Below, in pieces: positions 1 to 6,557 of a stretch of 6,897 nucleotides of DNA. Below the pieces are notes generated by a model, which saw nothing but the letters and a program-made list of their open reading frames with translations, ran no database searches and was not told the origin of the DNA. Position 1 is the first letter of the stretch. Every line of letters begins with the position of its first letter. Source of the stretch: Thermoplasmata archaeon (GTDB taxonomy: Archaea > Thermoplasmatota > Thermoplasmata > Thermoplasmatales > Thermoplasmataceae); the NCBI GenBank assembly GCA_021790415.1, contig JAJYDZ010000089.1:1-6897 (forward strand). Reading direction: 5' to 3'. The position numbers were made by a program, and so were the translations under genes.

Positions 1-1459
1 TTCTTCCCATCTCTCCTATATCACTGTTCATTCCCGCCTCAAGATTTTCAAAGAGGGGGTATAATCCAAACTGCTTTGCCTTATCTATTATCATCTCATC
101 GGTAGCTTCTGGGAAGAATGTCTTCACATTATCAATAATGGAACCGCGGAACATGAAAGGTTCCTGTAAAACTGGGGCAATCAAATGTCTATAGGTGTTT
201 GTATCAATAGTTTTTAGATCAACGCCATCAATGTAAATATTTCCCGAGGTAGGATTATAGAACTTTAGCAACAGATTTGAAAATGTGGTTTTTCCCGCAC
301 CGGTATGGCCAACAATTCCTACCTTTTCACCCTTCTTGATTTCAAGATTTATGTTTTTTAGAGCAGGCGAATCTCCATAGTAGAATGAAACATTATTGAA
401 TTTTATTGAGTCTGTAAATGTTTCCACTTTCTTATTTCCGCTCTTGGTGCCTTCATCTGGGGCACTGTCAATGATTCCATAAATTCTGGTAATTCCCACC
501 ATGGAAGACTGGTAAGAATTGTAAAGCTGTGAAAGTTGAGTTACCGGATCAAAGAATTCCTGGACATACACAACGAAACTTACCAGAATACCCACTGAAA
601 TTGCACTGGCTAACAGTTGCTGGGCTCCTGCTATTAAAACAATGGCTATACCTGTGGCTTCGATGACCCGAATGATTGCGCCATACATTGATGATAATCT
701 CGCCGCTTTGAGATTTGCTTCGAAGTTGTCATTGTTAAGGCCATCGAATCTGGTCGCCATGCGGTCTTCAACATTGAATGACTTTATTGCCCTGATCCCA
801 CTGATATTCTCTGCAAGGTTTCCTGTTATTGCAGCTATGGTTCTTCTGGTTCTCAGATAATTTCTTCTGACTCTTCTCTGAATTGATATTGTGAATCCGG
901 ACAGCAATGGAATAACTATGAGAGCATAGAGAGTGAGATTAAAATCCAGATAGAACATAATGGAAATGGAAACGATTACGGTTGAAATTCCCGATACAAC
1001 CTGCGGTATCTGAAATGTCAGAAATTCACTCAAGGTCTCTGCATCATTGGTTATTCTGCTGATTAGATAACCTGTCTTGACCTTCCCGAAAAATGAGACT
1101 GGAACTCTCTGCACGTTTTCAAAGGCACGGTCTCTCAATTCCTTAATGGTTTTTTGGGCAACGCCTGTTGAACTTATGGTTCTTATACGATTGGAGAAGA
1201 ACTGAATGATATAGAATCCCAGAAATGCAGACCCAAATATGTATAGATCGGTGAAATTTCTATTGATCACGCCATTTATTGCAAAGCCAAGTGCAAGTGG
1301 GTATAGAGTGCCGGCAATTGCTGTTATGACTACCGCTGTGATCAGATAGGCACTGTCCCTGCGATGAGAAAGAATTTGCCTGACCAGACGCCTGAATACC
1401 CTTGCGCCCTTTTCGCTCTTTAATACATCTTCTTCCTCCTCCTCGTAACTACGCGGCAT
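1..1459 (-). CDS. ABC exporter subunit, second half of a heterodimer (3' end cut off by the window edge)
   Basis: This is a half-size ABC exporter subunit, a membrane domain fused to an ATPase domain. It is expected to pair with the product of the upstream gene and export a lipid, drug or peptide; the substrate cannot be read from sequence. Only the first 486 codons are present. Hydrophobic segments lie near residues 36-58, 72-90, 152-170, 172-192, 260-280 and 284-303, the six-helix exporter fold. The ATPase domain starts near 350, with an A-loop aromatic (VSFYY, 357-361), Walker A GHTGAGKT at 384-391 and the Q-loop Gln432 in VLQEP. The window ends at DIGEMGR, just before the expected signature motif, so signature, Walker B and H-loop are not visible. 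The N-terminus has an acidic run, EEEEED (6-11). The ATG at 1459 is chosen because it follows a strong Shine-Dalgarno site and overlaps the upstream stop by 11 bases. The frame has no stop to the edge. Family assignment is firm. Confidence 0.95.
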   Translation of the reverse strand, partial: MPRSYEEEEEDVLKSEKGARVFRRLVRQILSHRRDSAYLITAVVITAIAGTLYPLALGFAINGVINRNFTDLYIFGSAFLGFYIIQFFSNRIRTISSTGVAQKTIKELRDRAFENVQRVPVSFFGKVKTGYLISRITNDAETLSEFLTFQIPQVVSGISTVIVSISIMFYLDFNLTLYALIVIPLLSGFTISIQRRVRRNYLRTRRTIAAITGNLAENISGIRAIKSFNVEDRMATRFDGLNNDNFEANLKAARLSSMYGAIIRVIEATGIAIVLIAGAQQLLASAISVGILVSFVVYVQEFFDPVTQLSQLYNSYQSSMVGITRIYGIIDSAPDEGTKSGNKKVETFTDSIKFNNVSFYYGDSPALKNINLEIKKGEKVGIVGHTGAGKTTFSNLLLKFYNPTSGNIYIDGVDLKTIDTNTYRHLIAPVLQEPFMFRGSIIDNVKTFFPEATDEMIIDKAKQFGLYPLFENLEAGMNSDIGEMGR

Positions 1460-3215
1460 TGCTATCACCTCCCTGTTCAAAGGTAAAACCGTCGGTAATT
1501 CCCTTTAAATCCCCTGCAATGTCATATATTTCTTCAACGGAACCGTTTTGCAATCGAAGAACCCGATCTGCGAATTTTATGGCTGAATCTCTGTGTGTGA
1601 CAATGAGAACCGTGGTTCCTGACATTTCTGATTTCACCCTCCTTAAGATTTCAAGTTCAGTTTCGGGATCAACACTGGACGTTGCATCATCCAGAATTAA
1701 AATCTTAGGTTCGGCCACTATGGCTCTGGCAATGGCAACTCTTTGTCTTTGGCCACCTGACAAGGTAATACCTCGTTCACCGACCCTTGTATTGTATTTT
1801 TCCGGCAAAGAATCAATGAAATCCCCTATGTCTGCTATCTTGGCTGCTCTCACAACGGCATCGATGTTTAATGAGGTATCACTTAATGTGATGTTATCCA
1901 ATATTGTTCCTGAAAGGAGAGTTATTTCCTGAGGCACAAGTGCCACGGTCCTTCTAAGTTCTGGAAGAGGAATATCTGAAATATCCCGTCCGCCAATTGA
2001 AATGACTCCTGAAGTTGGTTCATAAAACCTTGGTATGAGATTTACAAAGGAACTTTTTCCAGATGCTGTTTTTCCTGTAATTCCAACTATTTGACCCTGA
2101 GGTATCTTCAGGTTTACCCCTTTGAAGATGTATCGCTTACCTCTCTGGAAAGATACGTTCTTGATCTCCAGATCTCCACTGTGTTTTATCTTGTTTGGAC
2201 CCTGAATTTCCTCCTGCATTTCATCTGATAAAACAACATTTATTCTCTGGATTCCTGCTCTTGCATTTTCTGAAAACACTATGAGTCTACCAAGGAAGCT
2301 TATTGGAAATGTCATGATGCTGAAGATATTCACTGCTGCAACAAGGTTCCCAACCTGTGAGGCATTGATAATTGAGGTATATCCACCATAAAGTAATATT
2401 GCAGTTGCAGCAACGCTGATGGTTAATGGCATGAGATTATTGTAAAAACCTCTTAGTCTGGCTACATCCATATATTCATCAAAATATGATGTTGTGGTGT
2501 TACTGAACTTGTTTATCTCCTCATCTTCAATGGAGAAACCTCTTACAACCCTATTTCCGACGATATTTTCCTGAAGTTCCTCGTTCATATTTCCATAATA
2601 TGTTCTTATTTTTCTCCAGTGTAATCTTTGTTTTCTTTGAAATACCACACCGGTCAATATGAGTACAGGCACTGTAATAATGAAAATTAGGGCATAAATT
2701 GGATCAAGGATAAACAGGAATGTTATACTGAAAATGATCATGAAAAGTGTTGGTAAAAGCTGGTTTGTTGTATTCATAATAAAATTTCTGGTAGCATCAA
2801 CATCCATCGTTGACCTTGATAAGAGATCTCCGGAAGTTTGTGTTTCAAAGAACAGAAACTTCTTCTTCATCAGGTGATCGAAAATATTTTTCCTCATGCC
2901 GTATGCGTAGAGCTGACTGATGTATTGTGATCCGTAATTAACAAAGAACTGGAAAAAACCCGAAATGGCAGAGACTATGAGAATTAAGATCGCAAAATAT
3001 TCAAGTGTTGCAAAATTCAATGATTGAATGGACGATACCGCATCACCAATAAGCACTGGTATCAAAAGCCTAGTTGCAGAGGTTATGACAGAGATGGAAA
3101 TTACTGAATACAATATCCATCTCTTTCCCTTTAGATACTTTGAGCCGAAATATAGAGGATAAAGGACGGCTATTACATTACTTATCCTCTTTCTTAAATT
3201 TATAGGGTTATTCAT
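1449..3215 (-). CDS. ABC exporter subunit with a degenerate ATPase site (TM287-like half of a heterodimer)
   Basis: This is a complete 588-residue half-transporter of the ABC exporter (ABCB/MsbA-like) family, expected to sit in the cytoplasmic membrane with the product of the next gene. Hydrophobic segments lie near 34-57, 71-94, 152-170, 172-192, 261-281 and 289-314. The ATPase domain follows from about 349. It has Walker A GKTASGKSS (381-389), Q-loop Gln429 in VPQE, signature LSGGQ (485-489), Walker B LILDD with Asp509, and H-loop His541. Asp510 occupies the place of the catalytic Glu, as in the TM287 subunit of the Thermotoga TM287/288 exporter; the surrounding DDATSSVDP block also resembles TM287. 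The A-loop position after VSF (354-356) holds Gln-Arg, not an aromatic, though Tyr362 is near. The C-terminus is short. This is the first gene of the operon; its ATG at 3215 has no Shine-Dalgarno site. The substrate is unknown. Confidence 0.96.
   Translation of the reverse strand: MNNPINLRKRISNVIAVLYPLYFGSKYLKGKRWILYSVISISVITSATRLLIPVLIGDAVSSIQSLNFATLEYFAILILIVSAISGFFQFFVNYGSQYISQLYAYGMRKNIFDHLMKKKFLFFETQTSGDLLSRSTMDVDATRNFIMNTTNQLLPTLFMIIFSITFLFILDPIYALIFIITVPVLILTGVVFQRKQRLHWRKIRTYYGNMNEELQENIVGNRVVRGFSIEDEEINKFSNTTTSYFDEYMDVARLRGFYNNLMPLTISVAATAILLYGGYTSIINASQVGNLVAAVNIFSIMTFPISFLGRLIVFSENARAGIQRINVVLSDEMQEEIQGPNKIKHSGDLEIKNVSFQRGKRYIFKGVNLKIPQGQIVGITGKTASGKSSFVNLIPRFYEPTSGVISIGGRDISDIPLPELRRTVALVPQEITLLSGTILDNITLSDTSLNIDAVVRAAKIADIGDFIDSLPEKYNTRVGERGITLSGGQRQRVAIARAIVAEPKILILDDATSSVDPETELEILRRVKSEMSGTTVLIVTHRDSAIKFADRVLRLQNGSVEEIYDIAGDLKGITDGFTFEQGGDSNAA
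1464..1472 (-). promoter_or_regulatory. Strong Shine-Dalgarno site for the downstream ABC subunit
   Basis: On the minus strand this reads GGAGGTGAT, complementary over all nine bases to the usual 3' tail of archaeal and bacterial 16S rRNA (AUCACCUCC). It ends four bases before the ATG at 1459. It lies inside the last codons of the upstream subunit and fixes the start of the second cistron. The first genes of the transcription units in this window lack such a site. Confidence in the match is high; its use is inferred from position. Confidence 0.85.
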
Positions 3216-3420
3216 ATTGAACGCGAATTATTCAGTTAATTACCCCTTATTCTGTCATACGATTTAAGTTCATGTGAATTTCTACGGTAATCACCAACCG
3301 CTGGAAATTCTTCACCATTTTATGATGCAGAACTTTTGAATTAGTTCATTTATCGCACTGTTTTTTCTACACCATAATGCTATTTTCTTTGAAAATTTCA
3401 TTGCCAGGTTGGAATTCTCA

Positions 3421-3431
3421 TATTGAATCAA
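3421..3431 (+). repeat. Left copy of an 11-base direct repeat flanking abiE
   Basis: TATTGAATCAA occurs here, just upstream of the abiE operator cluster, and again at 5159-5169, 25 bases after the toxin stop codon. The match ends sharply on both sides. It may be a target duplication or recombination footprint, or coincidence in AT-rich DNA. Confidence 0.45.
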
Positions 3432-3436
3432 GTCTT

Positions 3437-3472
3437 TTCCCACTAAAAAAATAGTGGAGGCGGATTCCCACT
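3437..3472. promoter_or_regulatory. Candidate AbiEi operator: three alternating CCACT/AGTGG half-sites
   Basis: TTCCCACT occurs twice as a direct repeat (3437-3444 and 3465-3472). Between the copies lies the inverted half-site AGTGG (3453-3457). CCACT, AGTGG, CCACT therefore alternate in orientation with centres 13 and 15 bases apart. The first pair extends to a perfect 6-base dyad, CCACTA/TAGTGG, around an A6 spacer (3440-3457). The cluster ends about 14 bases upstream of the abiE TATA-like element, where a bound repressor could block TFB/TBP. Characterised streptococcal AbiEi represses its own promoter by binding inverted repeats through its N-terminal winged helix, and that precedent supports the call. 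Binding here is inferred. A Rho-independent-type hairpin is unlikely because both neighbouring units are transcribed away from this spot. Confidence 0.55.
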
Positions 3473-3485
3473 GAGTAAAACGCAA

Positions 3486-3494
3486 TTATTAAAT
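3486..3494 (+). promoter_or_regulatory. TATA-like element of the abiE operon
   Basis: TTATTAAAT resembles the archaeal TATA box. Its centre is about 32 bases before the AbiEi ATG at 3522, so initiation about 25 bases downstream would leave a leader of only some 8 bases. That fits the absence of a properly spaced Shine-Dalgarno site; the G-rich run at 3496-3500 is about 20 bases from the ATG, too far to serve. This is a positional inference only. Confidence 0.5.
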
Positions 3495-3521
3495 CGGGGG
3501 TGCCTATATTGTCTTAGCAAT

Positions 3522-4346
3522 ATGCGTCGGTACAATCGAAAACTGCAAACTGAATATAGGAGAAGTCTATCGAACAGGGAGGCGACCATACTATCTGAAT
3601 TGAGTTATAGTGGTAAAATAATCTTCTCACTTAAAGACTTAAAAAAATATGTCGATAACCCAAAAAACCTCATTGATGGCCTGTCACGAAAGAAATGGAT
3701 TGTGAAGTTAAAGAATGGATTGTATCTCATAATACCATTTGAGGCTGGGAAACTTGGATCTGAAAATTACACAATCCACAGCTTTGTAATAGCATCTGTT
3801 TTAGCAGACCCATATTATATTGGTTATATTAGTGCCTTAAATTACCATGGTCTCACTGATAAAACTCCATCTAAAGTATACATAGCAACGCAAGAAGCTC
3901 ACAGGTCTCGGACCATACTTGACACCGAATTCAAATTCATTACTGTCGTACCAAGAAAGTTCTTCGGGATTGTGGAGATAAATGTAGAAAACCATAATGT
4001 GTTAATATCATCCAAAGAAAAGACAATTGTAGACTGCCTTGATCACCCGGAATATTGTGAAGGAATTGAGGAAACTGCCAAGGCAATTTATTTTGGAGAA
4101 AGAGAACTTGATTTCACAAAACTTGTATCAATGTCAAAAGAAATTGAAAATAGTGCAGTGTTGAAAAGGCTTGGATATATATCAGAACACTTGAAAATCG
4201 AGAAGTTAAGAAATCTGATCCAAAATGTCGCTTTAGCCAGTGGGTACTCCCTCCTAGATCCGACAATTAAAGGCCATGGGAAGATAATTGAAAGATGGAA
4301 ATTAGTAGTCAATGTAAACATCGACCCGGAATCGTGGATGCAATGA
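3522..4346 (+). CDS. abiEi: AbiEi-family antitoxin and autorepressor (type IV toxin-antitoxin / abortive infection)
   Basis: This is a complete 274-residue AbiEi-type protein, the antitoxin of the AbiE system, which counters the AbiEii nucleotidyltransferase toxin and represses its own operon. Residues about 18-72 form the predicted winged helix-turn-helix, ending in the wing-like KLKNGLYLI. Family blocks follow in the usual order: YIGYISALNYHGLTD (99-113) with KVYIAT (118-123), the strongly diagnostic SSKEKTIVDCLDHPEYCEG (163-181), RLGYI (216-220), and a C-terminal RWKLVVNVNIDPESW (258-272). No key block is missing, so the gene looks functional. The ATG at 3522 is chosen because it lies just after a TATA-like element and gives a full-length N-terminal domain; no better in-frame start was seen upstream. 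The TGA stop overlaps the ATG of the toxin gene (ATGA), indicating translational coupling. The candidate operator upstream fits autoregulation. Base composition seems more AT-rich than in the aldo-keto reductase gene. Confidence 0.93.
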   Translation: MRRYNRKLQTEYRRSLSNREATILSELSYSGKIIFSLKDLKKYVDNPKNLIDGLSRKKWIVKLKNGLYLIIPFEAGKLGSENYTIHSFVIASVLADPYYIGYISALNYHGLTDKTPSKVYIATQEAHRSRTILDTEFKFITVVPRKFFGIVEINVENHNVLISSKEKTIVDCLDHPEYCEGIEETAKAIYFGERELDFTKLVSMSKEIENSAVLKRLGYISEHLKIEKLRNLIQNVALASGYSLLDPTIKGHGKIIERWKLVVNVNIDPESWMQ

Positions 4347-5134
4347 TCTCTAAACAAGAGCTAAGGAGTGAGGCGAGAAAGAGGAAAGTTTCCCTTGATT
4401 TGATTGAAAAAGATTATGTTCTCGGCTGGGCGCTCTGTGCAATATCCTGCAGTGGATTTGCATCTAAAATTTCATTTAAAGGAGGTACTGCCCTTTCAAA
4501 GATTTATTTCCCCAGTAACTGGAGATTGTCAGAAGATCTAGATTTCACAATGCTTGAAGATAACAATGTAGAAGATATCGAGAAGGGACAAATTTCTGAG
4601 TTGCCATTGCTAATACTGGAATTATCTGGAATAGAGTCGAGAATCCAAGGAGAAGTTTTTTAAAACGAAACTTACCTTCAGTTTAGGTTACAATGCGATG
4701 GGCCGATCAGCAGGAACACCTTAAAAATTGAACTTTCAACCAAAGACTTTGTTGGTCCGGTTATAAGGAAAGAGGTTCCTAAGGTCTATGATTATGCCAA
4801 TTTCTCTATGCTTTCATACTCTATTGATAACATTCTTAGTGAGAAAATGAGGGCTATACTGCAACGGGGCAAATTGAGAGATTACTATGATGTATGGAAA
4901 TTGTTGAAAACGATCCAGTTCAGGCCTGATTATATAAGGGAGATGTTCACAAAGAAATGTCAAACAAAAGGTGTCGAATTCAGAGGAATAGATCAGTTCT
5001 TTCCACAGAACTTGGCAGATAATCTGAAACGATACACGAAAATTGGACTGACGCGACTTACCTCGGAGAATTTACCAGATATAGATGTGCTGTTAAAAGA
5101 ACTGAGAAGCAATATGGTAAACTTTTTTGATTAG
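4343..5134 (+). pseudogene. abiEii: AbiEii-family nucleotidyltransferase toxin interrupted by an in-frame TAA
   Basis: AbiEii toxins are nucleotidyltransferases that inhibit growth and are countered by AbiEi. The frame from the ATG at 4343 (ATGA overlap with abiEi) encodes 106 residues, with the nucleotidyltransferase blocks FKGGTALSK (GGT at 47-49) and SEDLDF (63-68, Asp65 and Asp67 being the likely metal ligands). It then meets TAA at 4661-4663. The same frame continues for another 156 codons to a TAG at 5132-5134. This distal part carries QFRLQCDGP, the strand IKIELST-like LKIELSTKD, and the conserved block EKMRAILQRGKLRDYYDVW (167-185), all in family order. Total length, about 262 residues plus the stop, is normal. 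Since no frame change is needed, one nonsense substitution explains the break. The short product lacks the distal conserved block and is probably inactive; the distal ATG at 4808 has no ribosome binding site. A longer upstream ATG at 4295 is less likely than 4343. A sequencing error is not excluded. Confidence 0.88.
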
Positions 5135-5360
5135 GAAGAGGAAAAGACTAAGGGATTTTATTGAATCAACGCACGTATCAATAATTTTCTAAGCGTAATT
5201 AATGAAATTTTTGAGAAAAGGCAATAAAGAAGAAAATAGGTAAAAAGACTTCAACCCGATAAAACTAAAACCTAAGTTAAACAAGTGTTATCTTTTAAGC
5301 TTAAGTGAATATTCGTTCATAAAAAATAAGGGTGGATTAATGTTGAATTATATGTAAATC
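5135..5360. other. Convergent intergenic region with T-rich termination candidates
   Basis: This gap separates the converging abiE and aldo-keto reductase genes, so it should contain a terminator for each. Archaeal termination often needs only an oligo-T tract. On the plus strand T4-T5 tracts occur at 5156-5159, 5185-5188 and 5208-5212. On the minus strand a T6 tract lies at 5321-5326, about 35 bases past the reductase stop. A 10-base palindrome, TTAAGCTTAA, sits at 5295-5304. No reading frame or RNA gene is supported here. Confidence 0.4.
5159..5169 (+). repeat. Right copy of the 11-base direct repeat flanking abiE
   Basis: This is identical to TATTGAATCAA at 3421-3431, in the same orientation. 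Together the two copies enclose the abiE promoter, operator and both genes, about 1.7 kb, and nothing else that can be recognised. Confidence 0.45.
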
Positions 5361-6299
5361 TCATTCTGGAAGGTAATCTATTCTAGTGGAAGCATATGCC
5401 GAATCCAATTCTGAGATATCCTTCCTTTCCAGTTTGAAGGAAGCAGATTCTGCATTTTCCAATGCCTGATTGCTATTTTTTGCACCGGGGATTGGAATCA
5501 CACCGTCCTTTGAGATCAACCAGTTGAGAGCAATCTGTGCTGAGGTTTTGGAATATTTTTCAGACAGGGATTTTAAAACGGCAAGGATATCTTTTACGGC
5601 ATCCAGATTCTTTGAAGCAAATAATTCATTCCCCTCTCTAATATCTCCTTTTGGGGCATTCCCCTTATGGTATTTCCCTGTTAGTACTCCCTGTGCCAGA
5701 GGGCTCCATGCAATGATGGTTATATTGTTCTTCCTGCAAAATGGAAGAACCTCTTCCTCAATATTCCTCTGGAGCAGATTATACCTTACCTGATTGGATA
5801 CGATTGGAACATCTCCAAGTATGTCCATGGCTTCCTCAAGGTCCCTGACTGCAAAGTTGCTCACTCCAACAGCCTTAATCTTGCCATTCTCGTAAAGTTC
5901 TTTCATGGCCTTAAATGTCTGTGAAAATGGAACCTGCTCCCAAGGGTCTGGCCAGTGAATCTGGTATAGATCAATATAATCCACTCCAAGTCTCTTAATG
6001 CTCGCCTCGGCAGCTCTCTGAAGTTCATCATATCTGAGATGGGCTCCAGCAACCTTTGTGGCAATGATGAAATTTTCCCGTCCATATTTCTTTAGAGCTT
6101 TACCCAACACCATTTCACTATTTCCATGTCCGTATGCTTCGGCGGTGTCCAGAAAATTGATACCGTTCTGCTTGGCGGTTCCAACAGCTTCTATAATGCT
6201 TTCTTCATCGGCTTTCCATGCATTGCTTGCTTGCCATAATCCCATTCCAATCTTTGAAACTTTTAAGAAGTTTTGTCCACCAATGTTCAAATAATCCAT
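5361..6299 (-). CDS. Aldo-keto reductase, NAD(P)H-dependent
   Basis: This is a complete 312-residue soluble aldo-keto reductase, a TIM-barrel enzyme that reduces aldehydes or ketones to alcohols with NAD(P)H, or the reverse. The catalytic tetrad is intact: Asp51 and Tyr56 in LDTAEAYG, Lys82 in ATKV, and His115 in QIHWPD. Other family blocks are GVSNF (145-149), SNQVRYNLL with Gln170 (168-176), WSPLAQGVLTGKY (198-210) and the C-terminal cofactor-phosphate loop IPIPGAKNSNQ (268-278). The latter, with Lys274 and Asn275, favours NADPH, though this is inference. The length is typical. The ATG at 6299 begins MDYLNIGGQ, the usual first beta hairpin, and lies 26 bases from a TATA box, consistent with a leaderless mRNA. 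The natural substrate cannot be told; this family includes general stress and sugar or aldehyde detoxifying enzymes. The gene stands alone, converging on abiE, and its sampled base composition is richer in G+C than abiE. Confidence 0.96.
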   Translation of the reverse strand: MDYLNIGGQNFLKVSKIGMGLWQASNAWKADEESIIEAVGTAKQNGINFLDTAEAYGHGNSEMVLGKALKKYGRENFIIATKVAGAHLRYDELQRAAEASIKRLGVDYIDLYQIHWPDPWEQVPFSQTFKAMKELYENGKIKAVGVSNFAVRDLEEAMDILGDVPIVSNQVRYNLLQRNIEEEVLPFCRKNNITIIAWSPLAQGVLTGKYHKGNAPKGDIREGNELFASKNLDAVKDILAVLKSLSEKYSKTSAQIALNWLISKDGVIPIPGAKNSNQALENAESASFKLERKDISELDSAYASTRIDYLPE

Positions 6300-6320
6300 G
6301 ATTTAATATTGGGCTCAAAA

Positions 6321-6328
6321 GTATAAAT
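6321..6328 (-). promoter_or_regulatory. TATA box of the aldo-keto reductase gene (leaderless type)
   Basis: Read on the minus strand this is ATTTATAC, preceded by the purine-rich AGGATAG at the BRE position. Its centre is about 26 bases before the ATG at 6299, the distance at which archaeal transcription starts, so the mRNA would begin at or next to the start codon. No Shine-Dalgarno site lies before the ATG, which agrees. Confidence 0.65.
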
Positions 6329-6450
6329 CTATCCTATTAGTGTTAATATTATTCTATTTTAGGAATAAGCCTCTTCACAAGTAATGAAAAAAGGCGCTTG
6401 ACGCATTTCTCGAGATAACCATGAATAGAGTCGGCACACTACTCCTTGAT

Positions 6451-6557
6451 ACGGCTGAATAATAAATCCTATTTCAAAAAGACGAATGGTCTATCACTAA
6501 AATTATACGGGCTCAAGGTAGGCATTGGATAGGTTTCAATTACTTATTATTAGCCGT
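6451..6557. repeat. Inverted repeat with 15- and 14-base arms
   Basis: ACGGCTGAATAATAA (6451-6465) is matched on the opposite strand by TTATTATTAGCCGT (6544-6557); the arms are complementary apart from one extra G in the left arm. The 78 bases between them contain no gene. It lies between the promoter of the reductase and the end of the next minus-strand frame. It could be the ends of a small non-autonomous mobile element remnant, a binding-site pair, or the base of a long RNA hairpin. No clear target duplication flanks it. Confidence 0.4.

Larger units (their letters stand above)
3216..3521. other. Intergenic region between the divergent ABC and abiE operons
   Basis: This 306-base AT-rich stretch has no convincing coding frame. 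It must hold the promoters of both divergent units. On the abiE side it carries the CCACT/AGTGG half-site cluster (3437-3472) and a TATA-like element (3486-3494). On the transporter side the best candidate is ACTTAAAT read on the minus strand at 3262-3269, about 50 bases before the ATG at 3215. That would give a leader of roughly 25 bases without a ribosome binding site, and it is weak. A small imperfect dyad, GAACT/AGTTC, lies at 3330-3347. The left copy of an 11-base direct repeat flanking abiE lies at 3421-3431. Confidence 0.6.

Noticed and set aside
642..860. Plus-strand 72-codon frame
   Set aside because: It is antisense to the membrane domain of the partial ABC subunit, with no initiation signal.
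1402..1932. Plus-strand 176-codon frame
   Set aside because: It lies opposite the ATPase domain of the 588-residue ABC protein, whose Walker B, signature and H-loop motifs are clear; it is a shadow frame.
3440..3457. CCACTA-A6-TAGTGG as a transcription terminator
   Set aside because: The units on both sides are transcribed away from this point and there is no T-run after the dyad; an operator role fits better.
4088..4357. Minus-strand 89-codon frame
   Set aside because: It is antisense to the conserved C-terminal part of AbiEi and the start of AbiEii; a shadow.
4661..4663. TAA read as a sense codon (code change)
   Set aside because: The five clear gene ends in the window happen to be TAG or TGA, but five is too few to mean anything. 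The four other reading frames called coding contain no in-frame TAA, and I know of no archaeal TAA reassignment.
4652..4665. Slippage or programmed frameshift at GTTTTTTAAAA to bypass the toxin stop
   Set aside because: Shifting by one base in either direction soon meets another stop (TAG at about 4682 or TAA at about 4721). The family motifs resume in the original frame, so a frame change would not restore the protein.
4808..5134. Distal half of the toxin as an independent 108-residue gene
   Set aside because: It has no ribosome binding site or promoter-like sequence. Homologous coding sequence in the same frame extends upstream of its ATG right back to the TAA, so it is the rest of abiEii.
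5295..5304. Palindrome TTAAGCTTAA
   Set aside because: Ten bases, AT-rich, and not placed relative to any promoter; chance is the simplest explanation.
5470..6294. Frames antisense to or overlapping the aldo-keto reductase (5470-5793, 5903-6085, 6058-6294)
   Set aside because: All fall within a complete reductase gene with intact catalytic residues; none has independent support.
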